This document shows, piece after piece, positions 16,526 through 26,022 of a stretch of DNA of 64,000 nt. Within the stretch, counting starts at the first letter, position 1. Each line of letters starts with the position of its first letter. The DNA comes from Pseudomonas sp. S06B 330. Its GTDB lineage: Bacteria > Pseudomonadota > Gammaproteobacteria > Pseudomonadales > Pseudomonadaceae. The translations under genes were made by a program, and so were the position numbers. The stretch covers positions 2,476,501 to 2,540,500 of the forward strand of contig NZ_CP088149.1 of assembly GCF_002845275.2 (NCBI RefSeq), read 5' to 3'. The notes beneath the pieces are model-generated. The model ran no database searches. It saw only the letters and a list, made by a program, of their open reading frames with translations, and was not told the origin of the DNA.

Positions 16526-18082
16526 ATGTCCTACTCAAATAAATTATCAACGCACTATTTTGAGCTCGCGAAGTCGGCTATTTGCAAACAGCGTTTTGCA
16601 GGTGAAGACGTCCGTTTTTCGAGCGAATTCGAAGCGTTGGAGCATGAGTTGGCTAAAGCTCAATCCATGCATGAGAGCGGGCAGACCGATTGGCTGAAAG
16701 TGCAGGAAATTGCTGAAGGGGTGCTCCGGACCCAGTCCAAGGATTTGCGGGTTGCAGCGTGGTTGACCTGGGCGCTGTACCAGTGTGAGCAATTCTCCGG
16801 CCTGGTAGCGGGCATGGCGATCTTGCATTACCTGTGCGACCAGCATTGGGCCGAGATCCACCCTGTCAAACTGCGAACACGTGCCGCTGCCATCGGCTGG
16901 CTGGTGCCTCGTCTTGAACAGGTGCTGGCCGACAACGTCGCGATCAAGGGGCAGTTGCCGCTGTTTCGTCGCTTGGTGGAACACCTGGATGGCCTTGAAG
17001 CCGCGTTCACCGAGCACATGGGTGATGATGCGCCGCTGCTGTTGCCGGTGTGTCGGCGCTTGAAAACCATGGTTCAACGTGCTGCCGATAACCAGCCGGA
17101 ACCGGGTGTCGTGGGTGCGGCAGTGGCGCAGGTTAAACAGGTCGCAGCCCAGTTGCTCACGCCTGGCGCGCCTATCGACAACGAGAAGGAAGCCCAGCGG
17201 GCCTTGCGTACCTTGCAGGAAAACGCTCGTCCGCTCAACGCCTGGTGGCTTAAGCAGAACGCTATCGATGCGCGTGCGCTGCGCTTGAACCGCACGATGC
17301 TGTGGCTGCCCATTGACGCCATTCCCGAGCGCAATGCCGAACAGATCACCGCATTGCGCGGGCTGCCGGCCGACAAGCTGAAAATCTTCCAGGAGCGCTT
17401 TGCCAATGGACAGTATGCCGATCTGTTGGTGGAGCTCGAAGCCAGTCTGGCCAGGGCACCTTTCTGGTTCGACGGCCAGCGTCTGGTCTGGGAGTGCTTG
17501 CAGGGCTTGAACGCCGATCAAGCGATGCGCGAAGTGGAATTTCACTTCGCCCTGTTGCTACAGCGACTGCCGGGTGTCATCGAGCTGCATTTTCACGATG
17601 GCACGCCTTTCGCCGATCCGTCCACCCGCGGCTGGATCAGCGCTCAGGTCATGCCCCATCTGCAAAGCGCTAGCGCGCCGCGCAAGGTCGAAGGCACTGC
17701 CGCCCAGCCGGCGTGGGAGGAAGCCCTCGACGCTGCGTTGCCGATCCTGCGTAAAGATGGCCTCAAGGTTGCCGTGCAGTTCCTCAAGCAAGGGTTGAAC
17801 AGCGCCCGCGGCGCACGTGCACGATTTCTCTGGCAGTTCAGCCTGGCCCGCTTGTGTTTCATGGCCAAAAAATACGAACTGGCCAAGACCCAGCTCGAAA
17901 TCCTCGATCAAGAATTACAGGGCTCGGGCCTAGATGCCTGGGAGCCTGACCTTGCCCTGGAAGTGCTGCACCTGCTGCATAACTGCTGTGAGTTGTTGCC
18001 GCAGAACCACGCAGTGCGCGAACGCAAGGATGAGATTTATCGCAGGCTGTGCCACCTCGATCTCGAAGTGGTACTCGAATAG
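16526..18082 (+). CDS. tssA: T6SS cap/baseplate-assembly protein TssA
   Basis: 518 residues. The N-terminal ImpA-type domain (about 20-140, with WLTWALYQCEQFSGLVAGM and the HWAEIHP-like motif) identifies TssA, which binds the membrane complex and baseplate and then rides the distal end of the growing sheath. The C-terminal third is helical (VasJ-like) with repeats such as ALPILRKDGLKVAVQFL. Ribosome-binding site before ATG 16526 is poor (AAAAAGCC). First gene of the structural operon, 33 bases before tssB. Confidence 0.92.
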   Translation: MSYSNKLSTHYFELAKSAICKQRFAGEDVRFSSEFEALEHELAKAQSMHESGQTDWLKVQEIAEGVLRTQSKDLRVAAWLTWALYQCEQFSGLVAGMAILHYLCDQHWAEIHPVKLRTRAAAIGWLVPRLEQVLADNVAIKGQLPLFRRLVEHLDGLEAAFTEHMGDDAPLLLPVCRRLKTMVQRAADNQPEPGVVGAAVAQVKQVAAQLLTPGAPIDNEKEAQRALRTLQENARPLNAWWLKQNAIDARALRLNRTMLWLPIDAIPERNAEQITALRGLPADKLKIFQERFANGQYADLLVELEASLARAPFWFDGQRLVWECLQGLNADQAMREVEFHFALLLQRLPGVIELHFHDGTPFADPSTRGWISAQVMPHLQSASAPRKVEGTAAQPAWEEALDAALPILRKDGLKVAVQFLKQGLNSARGARARFLWQFSLARLCFMAKKYELAKTQLEILDQELQGSGLDAWEPDLALEVLHLLHNCCELLPQNHAVRERKDEIYRRLCHLDLEVVLE

Positions 18083-18115
18083 GCCCCTGGGCCAACAATC
18101 GCAAGGAAAAATGTC

Positions 18116-18619
18116 ATGGCCAAAGAAGGCTCGGTAGCCCCCAAGGAACGCATCAACGTCACTTTCAAGCCCGCTACAGGCGCAGCTCACGAGGAGATTG
18201 AGCTGCCGTTGAAGCTATTGGCAATCGGTGATTACACCCAGCGCGCAGACGAGCGCAAGGTAGAAGACCGGAAGCCGATCAGCATCGACAAGGTGACCTT
18301 CGACGAAGTGCTCGCCAAGCAGGAACTGAGCTTGACCCTGAGCGTGCCCAACCGACTGCAGGAGGAGGGTGATACCGAAGAGCTGGCGGTCACGCTGCAG
18401 GTCAATTCGATGAAGGACTTCAACCCGGCCAGCCTGGTCGAGCAAGTGCCTGAGCTGAAAAAGCTGATGGAGTTGCGCGACGCATTGGTAGCCCTGAAGG
18501 GGCCGCTGGGTAACGCCCCTGCATTTCGCAAAGCCATCGAAGGCGTACTCGCCGACGACGAATCACGTGGTCGTGTGCTCGGCGAGCTGGGCCTGAACGC
18601 CGCAGCCCCAGAAGCCTGA
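18116..18619 (+). CDS. tssB: T6SS sheath small subunit TssB
   Basis: 167-residue VipA/TssB protein forming the contractile sheath with TssC. Typical features are the start MAKEGSVAPKERINVTFKP, the motif LPLKLLAIGDYT and the C-terminal LMELRDALVALKGPLGNAPAFRKAI helix region (shortened here). Preceded by AAGGAA. TssC follows after 29 bases with its own GGAAG site. Confidence 0.97.
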   Translation: MAKEGSVAPKERINVTFKPATGAAHEEIELPLKLLAIGDYTQRADERKVEDRKPISIDKVTFDEVLAKQELSLTLSVPNRLQEEGDTEELAVTLQVNSMKDFNPASLVEQVPELKKLMELRDALVALKGPLGNAPAFRKAIEGVLADDESRGRVLGELGLNAAAPEA

Positions 18620-18648
18620 GCCCTCCACCCGCCAAGGAAGCCAACGCA

Positions 18649-20124
18649 ATGAGCACCCGCGCAGCACAACAGAACAGCAATCAAAGCGCCGAATACAGCA
18701 TTCTCGACAGCATCATCGCCGAAACCCGCCTGACCCCGGATGACGAAGCCTATGGCATCGCCAAACGCGGTGTATCGGCCTTTATCGAAGAGCTGCTCAA
18801 GCCACAAAACAGCGGCGAGCCGGTCAAGAAGGCCATGGTTGACCGCATGATCGCCGAGATCGATGCAAAGCTCAGCCGTCAAATGGACGAAATCCTTCAC
18901 CACGAACATTTCCAGTCCTTGGAATCAGCCTGGCGCGGCCTGCAGTTGCTGGTTGACCGCACCAACTTCCGTGAAAATATCAAGATCGAAATTCTCAACG
19001 TTTCCAAGCAGGACTTGTTGGACGATTTTGAAGATTCGCCAGAAGTGATGCAGGCCGGGCTGTACAAGCATATCTATACCGCTGAATACGGTCAGTTCGG
19101 TGGTCAGCCGGTCGGCGCAATCATCGCCAACTATTTCATGTCGCCAAGCTCGCCTGACGTGAAGCTGATGCAGTATGTATCCAGCGTTGCGTGCATGTCC
19201 CATGCACCGTTCATTGCCGCTGCCGGTCCGAAGTTCTTTGGCCTGGAAAGCTTCACTGGCCTGCCGGACCTGAAGGACCTGAAGGATCACTTCGAGGGGC
19301 CGCAGTTCACTAAATGGCAGAGTTTCCGCGAATCGGAAGACGCTCGCTACATTGGTTTGACCGTACCGCGTTTCCTCCTGCGTAACCCATACGATCCGGA
19401 AGAGAACCCGGTCAAGTCCTTTGTCTACAAGGAAACCGTTGCCAACAGCCACGAGCACTACCTGTGGGGTAACACCGCCTACGCGTTCGGGACCAAGCTG
19501 ACTGACAGTTTCGCCAAGTTTCGCTGGTGCCCGAACATCATCGGCCCGCAGAGCGGCGGTGCCGTAGAAGACCTGCCTCTGCACCATTTCGAAAGCATGG
19601 GCGAAATCGAAACCAAGATTCCGACCGAAGTTCTGGTCAGCGACCGTCGCGAATATGAACTGGCCGAAGAAGGTTTCATCTCCCTGACCATGCGCAAAGG
19701 CAGTGACAACGCGGCGTTCTTCTCGGCCAACTCGGTGCAGAAACCGAAGTTCTTCGGCATCAGTGCCGAAGGCAAGACCGCAGAGCTGAACTACAAGCTC
19801 GGTACTCAACTGCCGTACATGATGATTGTCAACCGCCTGGCTCACTACCTGAAAGTGCTGCAGCGCGAGCAGCTTGGTTCGTGGAAAGAGCGTACCGATC
19901 TCGAGCTGGAACTCAATAAGTGGATACGTCAGTACGTTGCCGACCAGGAGAACCCGAGTGCCGAAGTACGTGGCCGACGTCCGTTGCGCGCTGCGCAGGT
20001 CATCGTCAGTGATGTGGAAGGTGAGCCAGGCTGGTATCGCGTCAGCCTGAACGTACGGCCACACTTCAAGTACATGGGCGCCGATTTCACCCTGTCGCTA
20101 GTGGGGAAGCTGGATAAAGAGTAA
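18649..20124 (+). CDS. tssC: T6SS sheath large subunit TssC
   Basis: 491-residue VipB/TssC, the larger sheath protein whose contraction drives the Hcp tube and which carries the N-terminal helix recognised by ClpV. Conserved blocks include FQSLESAWRGLQLLVD, the RFLLRNPYDP segment, HEHYLWGNTAYAFG and the C-terminal RVSLNVRPHFKYMGADFTLSL. Length is normal. The stop is seven bases before the tssE ATG. Confidence 0.97.
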   Translation: MSTRAAQQNSNQSAEYSILDSIIAETRLTPDDEAYGIAKRGVSAFIEELLKPQNSGEPVKKAMVDRMIAEIDAKLSRQMDEILHHEHFQSLESAWRGLQLLVDRTNFRENIKIEILNVSKQDLLDDFEDSPEVMQAGLYKHIYTAEYGQFGGQPVGAIIANYFMSPSSPDVKLMQYVSSVACMSHAPFIAAAGPKFFGLESFTGLPDLKDLKDHFEGPQFTKWQSFRESEDARYIGLTVPRFLLRNPYDPEENPVKSFVYKETVANSHEHYLWGNTAYAFGTKLTDSFAKFRWCPNIIGPQSGGAVEDLPLHHFESMGEIETKIPTEVLVSDRREYELAEEGFISLTMRKGSDNAAFFSANSVQKPKFFGISAEGKTAELNYKLGTQLPYMMIVNRLAHYLKVLQREQLGSWKERTDLELELNKWIRQYVADQENPSAEVRGRRPLRAAQVIVSDVEGEPGWYRVSLNVRPHFKYMGADFTLSLVGKLDKE

Positions 20125-20131
20125 CCCGGTG

Positions 20132-20539
20132 ATGACTGGATACGGCAGCCTTTTCGAACGCTTGAGTGGCGAAGCCGGCAAACGTGCCGGCTGGAGCCGA
20201 GAGGCGTGCGCCATGACATCGGTGACAGCCCATCTGAGCAAGATGCTAAGCACCCGGGCGGGCAGCGTGCAAACGCTGTCCGATTATGGGCTGCCGGATC
20301 TGAACGACATGCGCCTGAGTCTGCACGATGCCCTGAGCCAGGCGCGGCTGGCCATTGAAAACTTCATCGAAGCCTATGAACCGCGCCTGAGCAATGTGCG
20401 TGTCGTTGCCCAGCCACGTGACCACGATCAGCTTCGTTTGTCTTTCAGCATCGAAGGCCTGCTGCAGGTTGAGGGATTCAAACGCCAGGTCAGTTTCATT
20501 GCGTGCTTGGATGCTAGCGGCCAGGTCAAGGTCATTTAA
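20132..20539 (+). CDS. tssE: T6SS baseplate protein TssE
   Basis: 135-residue gp25-like protein, the baseplate wedge component that links to the sheath. Recognisable by YGLPDLNDMRLS near residue 50, the family's (Y/F)G(L/M)PD(L/F) motif, and by the C-terminal IEGLL-type strands. ATG 20132 is taken; a GTG three bases upstream is equally possible. The gp25 glutamate region (EPRLSNVRV) is present. Confidence 0.93.
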   Translation: MTGYGSLFERLSGEAGKRAGWSREACAMTSVTAHLSKMLSTRAGSVQTLSDYGLPDLNDMRLSLHDALSQARLAIENFIEAYEPRLSNVRVVAQPRDHDQLRLSFSIEGLLQVEGFKRQVSFIACLDASGQVKVI

Positions 20540-20631
20540 GTCAACGACGATAGCGGCCAACACCGAAGTTCGCTATTGCGATGGCTACTTACTTCACAAC
20601 ATTTACACCCACGAAAAGCAGGGAGCTGCGA

Positions 20632-22419
20632 GTGTCCTTCAACCACTACTACCAAAGCGAACTTACTGCGCTACGCCAGCTGGGTAGCCGTTTCGCTGAG
20701 CGTAGCCCAGCGTTGGCGCCGTTTCTCGGTCAGGCGGGACGAGATCCGGATGTGGAGCGCTTGCTTGAAGGGTTCGCCTTCCTGACTGGCCGCCTGCGAC
20801 AGAAGCTTGATGATGAGCTGCCTGAACTGAGCCACTCGCTGATGCACCTGTTGTGGCCCAACTACATGCGCCCGTTGCCAGCGTTCAGCATCCTCCAGTT
20901 CGACCCGCTGGAACAGTCCGGGCCGGCCTTGCGCGTGGCGCGTGAAACGCCGGTGCAGAGCACGCTCATCGATGACGTGCAGTGCCGTTTCCGTACCTGC
21001 TACGCGACGGACGTCTTGCCGTTGAAGCTGGCGGCGTTGAACTACTCGGTGAAAGGCGACGGTGCATTGCTGTGCTTGCGCCTGGAGATGGGGTGCGATG
21101 GCCATCTGGGTGAGCTGGACCTGAGCCGTCTGCGCCTACACCTTGCTGGCGAGCGCTACATCAGCCAGATGCTTTACCTCAGCCTGTTGCGCAACCTCGA
21201 AGGGATTGAGCTGGTACCACTGGACGGGGAGGGTGAGCCCGTGTTGGGCGTCAGCGGCCATGCCTTGTCGTTCAAGCTGCCCGGCAGTCGCGTGCAGCCA
21301 GTGGGTTTTGCCGAGGAGGAGGCGTTGATCCCGTACCCGCTGAACACCTTCCGCGGCTATCGCTATCTCCAGGAGTATTTTGCCTTCCAGGACAAGTTCC
21401 TGTTTGTCGACCTGAACGGCTTGGATCTACTCAACTCCCTGCCGGAGGACACCCTCAAGCAGATGCACGGTCTGGAGGTGCGTTTCGACATTCGCAAAAG
21501 TGGTATCCAGCGTCTGCGACCGACGCTGGACAACGTGAAACTGTATTGCACGCCGATCGTCAATCTATTCAAGGTTGACGCGCTGCCGATCCGCCTCGAT
21601 GGCAAGCAAGACGAGTACCTGCTGCTGCCGGCTGAGTACGACCTGAAAACATGTGGCGTGTTTTCCGTGGAAGCGGTGACCGGTTGGCGGCCGGGCGGTC
21701 TGGGTTATCAGGAATATGTACCGTTCGAATCCTTTGAACATGACCCAAGTTTCGATGTTGCGGGAGACCGCCCGCACTACAGCATCCGCCAACGTTCCTC
21801 GTTGCTGCATGAGGGCCTGGACACCTACTTGAGCTTTGGCATCCGCCACACCGAAGCCGCTGAAACCCTGTCCATCGAGCTGACCTGCACCAATCAGAAC
21901 CTGCCGCGCCGACTCGAGTCCGGCCAGATCAACCAGCGGTGTGAGCAAACCCCGGAGTTCCTTACCTTCCGCAACATCACCCCGGTGACATCGAGTTACG
22001 CACCACCGCTCAATCGTGACTTCCTGTGGAAGCTGATAAGCAACATGTCGCTCAACTATTTGTCACTGGCCAATGTTGATGCACTCAAGGTGATTCTCGA
22101 AACCTATGACTTGCCGCGCTACTACGACCAGCAACTGGAAAAGGTCAGTAAGCGCCTCTTGGACGGGCTTAAGTCAATCCGCCATGAACATGTCGACCGG
22201 CTGCATAGGGGCCTGCCGCTGCGCGGTTTGCGCACCGAGCTGACCATCGACCCGCAAGGTTATATCGGTGAGGGCGACTTGTTTGTCTTCGCCTCGGTTC
22301 TCAACGAGTTTTTCGCGCTTTACGCCAGTCTCAACTCGTATCACGAGCTGAGGGTAAAAAGTACGCAAGGAGAGGTGTACCAATGGACACCACGAATGGG
22401 TCTTCAGCCCCTGCTTTAA
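20632..22419 (+). CDS. tssF: T6SS baseplate protein TssF
   Basis: 595-residue VasA/ImpG family wedge protein. Starting at GTG 20632, with GGGAG six bases upstream, gives the family N-terminus VSFNHYYQSELTALRQLG; an in-frame ATG at 20581 would add 17 residues without a good ribosome-binding site. Conserved blocks are FAFLTGRLRQKLDDELPEL and LLWPNYMRPLPAFSILQF. The 3' end overlaps tssG by 37 bases. Confidence 0.94.
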   Translation: MSFNHYYQSELTALRQLGSRFAERSPALAPFLGQAGRDPDVERLLEGFAFLTGRLRQKLDDELPELSHSLMHLLWPNYMRPLPAFSILQFDPLEQSGPALRVARETPVQSTLIDDVQCRFRTCYATDVLPLKLAALNYSVKGDGALLCLRLEMGCDGHLGELDLSRLRLHLAGERYISQMLYLSLLRNLEGIELVPLDGEGEPVLGVSGHALSFKLPGSRVQPVGFAEEEALIPYPLNTFRGYRYLQEYFAFQDKFLFVDLNGLDLLNSLPEDTLKQMHGLEVRFDIRKSGIQRLRPTLDNVKLYCTPIVNLFKVDALPIRLDGKQDEYLLLPAEYDLKTCGVFSVEAVTGWRPGGLGYQEYVPFESFEHDPSFDVAGDRPHYSIRQRSSLLHEGLDTYLSFGIRHTEAAETLSIELTCTNQNLPRRLESGQINQRCEQTPEFLTFRNITPVTSSYAPPLNRDFLWKLISNMSLNYLSLANVDALKVILETYDLPRYYDQQLEKVSKRLLDGLKSIRHEHVDRLHRGLPLRGLRTELTIDPQGYIGEGDLFVFASVLNEFFALYASLNSYHELRVKSTQGEVYQWTPRMGLQPLL

Positions 22420-23390
22420 ACGGGTTGACTCGGGTCATCCGCGAGTACTCGTTGTTTCAGGCCGTGCTGCTGGTGATGGATCGGCTGCGTGAGTCACATC
22501 CAGGTCTGAGTGAAGAGGATCTCTACGAGCAGTTGGAGTTCCAGGGCAATCCGAGCCTGGGTTTCCCTGGTAGCGATGTCGATCGCGTGGAGTTCTTCGA
22601 GGAGCATGGGCAGGTACGTGCGCGCCTGCGTTTTAACCTGATCGGGCTGTTCGGCTCTGGCTCGCCGCTGCCGGCGTTTTACGCAGAACAAGCCCTGGGT
22701 GACAGCGAAGACGGTAACCCGACGCGTACCTTTCTTGACCTGTTCCATCATCGCTTGCAGCGGTTGATGTTGCCGATCTGGCGAAAGTACCGCTATCGCG
22801 CCAGCTTCAAGAGCGGCGCGCTCGACCCGTTTTCTGCCCAGCTGTTTGCCTTGATAGGCCTCGGTGGCGAAGAAATACGCAAGGCCGGCGAACTGAACTG
22901 GAAGCGTCTGCTGCCGTACCTCGGCTTGCTCAGCCTGCGAGCCCACTCGGCGGCGCTGATCGAGGCCGTGCTGCGTTACTACTTCAAGCATGCCGAGCTG
23001 GTGATCGAGCAGTGCATCGAGCGCCGGGTGCAGATTCTCCAAGAACAACGCAACCAGTTGGGGCGTGCCAATAGCCAGTTCGGCGAAGACTTGGTGCTGG
23101 GCGAGCGGGTGCGCGACCGCAGCGGCAAGTTCCGCATCCATATCTACCAGCTCGACTGGCAACGCTTCCATGAATTTTTGCCGATCGGTTTCGGCTACCA
23201 GCCGCTGTGCGCGCTGGTGCGGTTCACCTTGCGTGACCCGCTTGACTACGACATTCGCCTGGTTCTGCGCCAGGAAGAAATCCGTGAACTGTGCATCGGT
23301 GAGCAGAACACCTGTCGCCTCGGGTGGACCAGTTGGCTCGGCCGTGAGCACGCGGACGGTGTGGTGACCCTCGGCAGCAAAATTCGTTAA
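22383..23390 (+). CDS. tssG: T6SS baseplate protein TssG
   Basis: 335-residue VasB/ImpH family protein, partner of TssF in the wedge (two TssF to one TssG). The motif FQAVLLVMDRL near the N-terminus, FLDLFHHRLQRLMLPIWRKYRY in the middle and LLSLRAHSAALIEAVLRYYF are family blocks. ATG 22383 has GGAGAGG upstream inside tssF, so translation is coupled. Confidence 0.94.
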   Translation: MDTTNGSSAPALNGLTRVIREYSLFQAVLLVMDRLRESHPGLSEEDLYEQLEFQGNPSLGFPGSDVDRVEFFEEHGQVRARLRFNLIGLFGSGSPLPAFYAEQALGDSEDGNPTRTFLDLFHHRLQRLMLPIWRKYRYRASFKSGALDPFSAQLFALIGLGGEEIRKAGELNWKRLLPYLGLLSLRAHSAALIEAVLRYYFKHAELVIEQCIERRVQILQEQRNQLGRANSQFGEDLVLGERVRDRSGKFRIHIYQLDWQRFHEFLPIGFGYQPLCALVRFTLRDPLDYDIRLVLRQEEIRELCIGEQNTCRLGWTSWLGREHADGVVTLGSKIR

Positions 23391-23396
23391 GGACAG

Positions 23397-26012
23397 ATGA
23401 TCATGATCAATGTAGACCTGCAGCAACTGATCCAGGCGTTGGACGCCGACACTCGCCGAGACCTGGAGCGCTGCGCCGAACGTTGCGTCGCCCGGGGCGG
23501 CAGCAAGATCCTCATCGAGGACCTGCTGCTGGGCTTGTTGGAGCGCCCGCAAGGGCTGCTCGCACGTGCGTTGCAGGATGCCGAAGTGGATGTCGGCGAG
23601 TTGAGCGCGGCGTTGCAGCCACAGGTCGAGCACAGCGCCTCGCGCAACCCGGTGTTCGCTCCGGAGTTGGTGCAGTGGCTGCAGGATGCTTTGTTGGTGG
23701 CCAACCTCGAACTGGGTCAGACTCAGGTAGAGCAGGCCGCCCTGATCCTCGCGTTACTGCGCAACCCGATGCGTTACGCCGGAAGCCGTTACCAGGCGCT
23801 GCTGGCCAAGTTGAACAGCGAGCGCCTGAAGGATTTCGCCCTGTCGCAGAAGGAGGAGCCGGCCAACGCTAACCCGTCGGTGCCTGGCGAATCATTGTTG
23901 CCGCGTTTCACCCACAACCTGACCCAGCAGGCCCGCGAGGGCAAACTCGATCCGGTGCTATGTCGTGATGACGCGATACGCCAGATGGTCGACATCCTCG
24001 CCCGGCGGCGTAAGAACAACCCGATTGTGGTCGGCGAAGCCGGCGTTGGTAAAACTGCGGTGGTCGAAGGCCTCGCTTCGCGGATCGCTGCCGGTGAAGT
24101 GCCGCAGGTGCTCAAGGATGTTGAGCTGCTGTCGCTGGACATGGGCCTGCTGCAGGCGGGCGCCAGTGTGAAGGGCGAGTTCGAGCGTCGTCTCAAGGGC
24201 GTGATCGATGAGGTCAAGGCCTCGCCGAAGCCGATCATTCTGTTTATCGACGAAGCCCACACCCTGATCGGCGCGGGCGGTAATGCTGGCGGTTCCGACG
24301 CGGCCAACCTGCTCAAACCGGCACTGGCCCGTGGCGAGCTGTGCACCATCGCCGCCACCACCTGGGCTGAGTACAAGAAGTACTTCGAGAAAGACCCGGC
24401 CTTGGCCCGCCGCTTCCAACCGGTGCAATTGCACGAACCGACGGTCAATGAGGCGGTGACCATCCTGCGTGGCCTGGCCCAGGTCTACGAAAAGAGTCAC
24501 GGTATTTACCTGCGCGATGATGCAGTGGTGGCTGCGGCTGAATTGTCAGCCCGTTACCTGGCTGGGCGTCAGCTGCCAGACAAGGCGGTGGATGTCCTCG
24601 ACACCGCCTGTGCCCGGGTGCGGATCAGCCTGGCGGCAGCGCCGCAAAGCCTGGAACGCCTGCGTGGCGAGCTGGCCGAGGGCGGCCGTCAGCGTCAGGC
24701 GCTGCGCCGCGATGCCGAGGCCGGTTTGGCGATTGACCAGCAAGTGCTGGACGCGCTGGAAACCCGCCTGGCTGAAGCTGAGGCTGAGCAGCACGTCATG
24801 GAAGCCTTGTGGGGTGAGCAGCGGGCCCTGGCCCAGCGTCTGCTCGAGCTGCGCCAGCAGCTGGCCAAGGCCCGCGAAGCGGCGGCGGTCGAAACCGTCG
24901 TTGCCGACGTGGAGGAGGGGGGCTGCGTCGAAGCGCTGGAAGCCGAGCTCAGCGAAACCCATCGCGCGCTGACCGATGCCCAGCGTCAGGAGCGTCTGGT
25001 CAGTTTCGAAGTCTGCCCACGTCTGGTGGCCGAAGTGATCAGTGCCTGGACCGGTGTACCGCTGGAGCAGCTGGCTCGTGAACACAACGCCAAGGTGGCG
25101 AGCTTCGCCACCGACCTGCGCCTGCGTATTCGTGCGCAGGAACAGGCCGTGCATGCGCTGGACCGTTCCATGCGCGCCACCGCCGCGGGCCTGAACAAGC
25201 CGGATGCACCGGTGGGGGTATTCCTGCTGGTGGGGCCCAGCGGCGTCGGTAAAACCGAAACCGCGTTGGCCCTGGCTGACTTGCTGTACGGCGGTGATCG
25301 CTTCATCACCACCATCAATATGTCCGAGTTCCAGGAGAAGCACACCGTGTCACGCCTGATCGGCGCGCCGCCGGGCTACGTGGGTTACGGCGAAGGCGGC
25401 ATGCTTACCGAAGCCGTGCGACAAAAACCCTATTCGGTTGTGCTGCTCGACGAAGTCGAAAAGGCCGACCCGGATGTGCTTAACCTGTTCTATCAGATCT
25501 TTGATAAAGGCGTGGCCAACGATGGCGAAGGGCGTGAAATCGACTTTCGCAACACCTTGATCTTGATGACCTCGAACCTGGCCAGTGACTGCATCAGTGC
25601 ACTGTGCGAGAACGGCGAGCGACCAAACGCTGAGACCCTGGAAAAAACCATTCGCCCGATACTCAGCAAGCATTTCAAACCGGCGTTGCTGGCACGCATG
25701 CGCGTGGTGCCCTATTACCCATTGGGCGGCCCGGCAATGCGCGAGCTGATCGAAATCAAGCTGGCTCGTCTGGGCGAGCGTTTGAACCGTCGCCAACTGG
25801 ATTTCAGTTACTGCCAGAATCTGGTCGGTCACCTGGCCGAGCGCTGCACTCAGAACGATAGCGGCGCGCGCCTGATTGACCACTTGCTCGATTTGCACGT
25901 CTTGCCGTTGGTGGCCGACCGTCTACTCGACGCCATGGCTACTGGCGAGCACCTCAAGCGCGTGTACGCGACGCTCGACAGTAGCGGCGGCGTGACCTGC
26001 GAGTTCGCCTGA
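23397..26012 (+). CDS. tssH: T6SS sheath-recycling ATPase TssH (ClpV)
   Basis: 871-residue AAA+ unfoldase that disassembles contracted TssBC sheaths. N-domain (about 1-160), first AAA module with Walker A GEAGVGKT (213-220) and Walker B LFIDEAHT, a coiled-coil middle domain (about 410-530), and a second AAA module with GPSGVGKTE (about 611-619) and LLDEVEKAD. ATG 23397 or the second ATG at 23403 may be used; AAGGAC lies upstream. Both ATPase sites look intact. Confidence 0.97.
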   Translation: MIMINVDLQQLIQALDADTRRDLERCAERCVARGGSKILIEDLLLGLLERPQGLLARALQDAEVDVGELSAALQPQVEHSASRNPVFAPELVQWLQDALLVANLELGQTQVEQAALILALLRNPMRYAGSRYQALLAKLNSERLKDFALSQKEEPANANPSVPGESLLPRFTHNLTQQAREGKLDPVLCRDDAIRQMVDILARRRKNNPIVVGEAGVGKTAVVEGLASRIAAGEVPQVLKDVELLSLDMGLLQAGASVKGEFERRLKGVIDEVKASPKPIILFIDEAHTLIGAGGNAGGSDAANLLKPALARGELCTIAATTWAEYKKYFEKDPALARRFQPVQLHEPTVNEAVTILRGLAQVYEKSHGIYLRDDAVVAAAELSARYLAGRQLPDKAVDVLDTACARVRISLAAAPQSLERLRGELAEGGRQRQALRRDAEAGLAIDQQVLDALETRLAEAEAEQHVMEALWGEQRALAQRLLELRQQLAKAREAAAVETVVADVEEGGCVEALEAELSETHRALTDAQRQERLVSFEVCPRLVAEVISAWTGVPLEQLAREHNAKVASFATDLRLRIRAQEQAVHALDRSMRATAAGLNKPDAPVGVFLLVGPSGVGKTETALALADLLYGGDRFITTINMSEFQEKHTVSRLIGAPPGYVGYGEGGMLTEAVRQKPYSVVLLDEVEKADPDVLNLFYQIFDKGVANDGEGREIDFRNTLILMTSNLASDCISALCENGERPNAETLEKTIRPILSKHFKPALLARMRVVPYYPLGGPAMRELIEIKLARLGERLNRRQLDFSYCQNLVGHLAERCTQNDSGARLIDHLLDLHVLPLVADRLLDAMATGEHLKRVYATLDSSGGVTCEFA

Positions 26013-26022
26013 GGTGGGTGTG

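Noticed and set aside
16270..16542. 90-codon open frame before tssA
   Set aside because: No ribosome-binding site, no recognisable domain, starts inside a hairpin and overlaps tssA.
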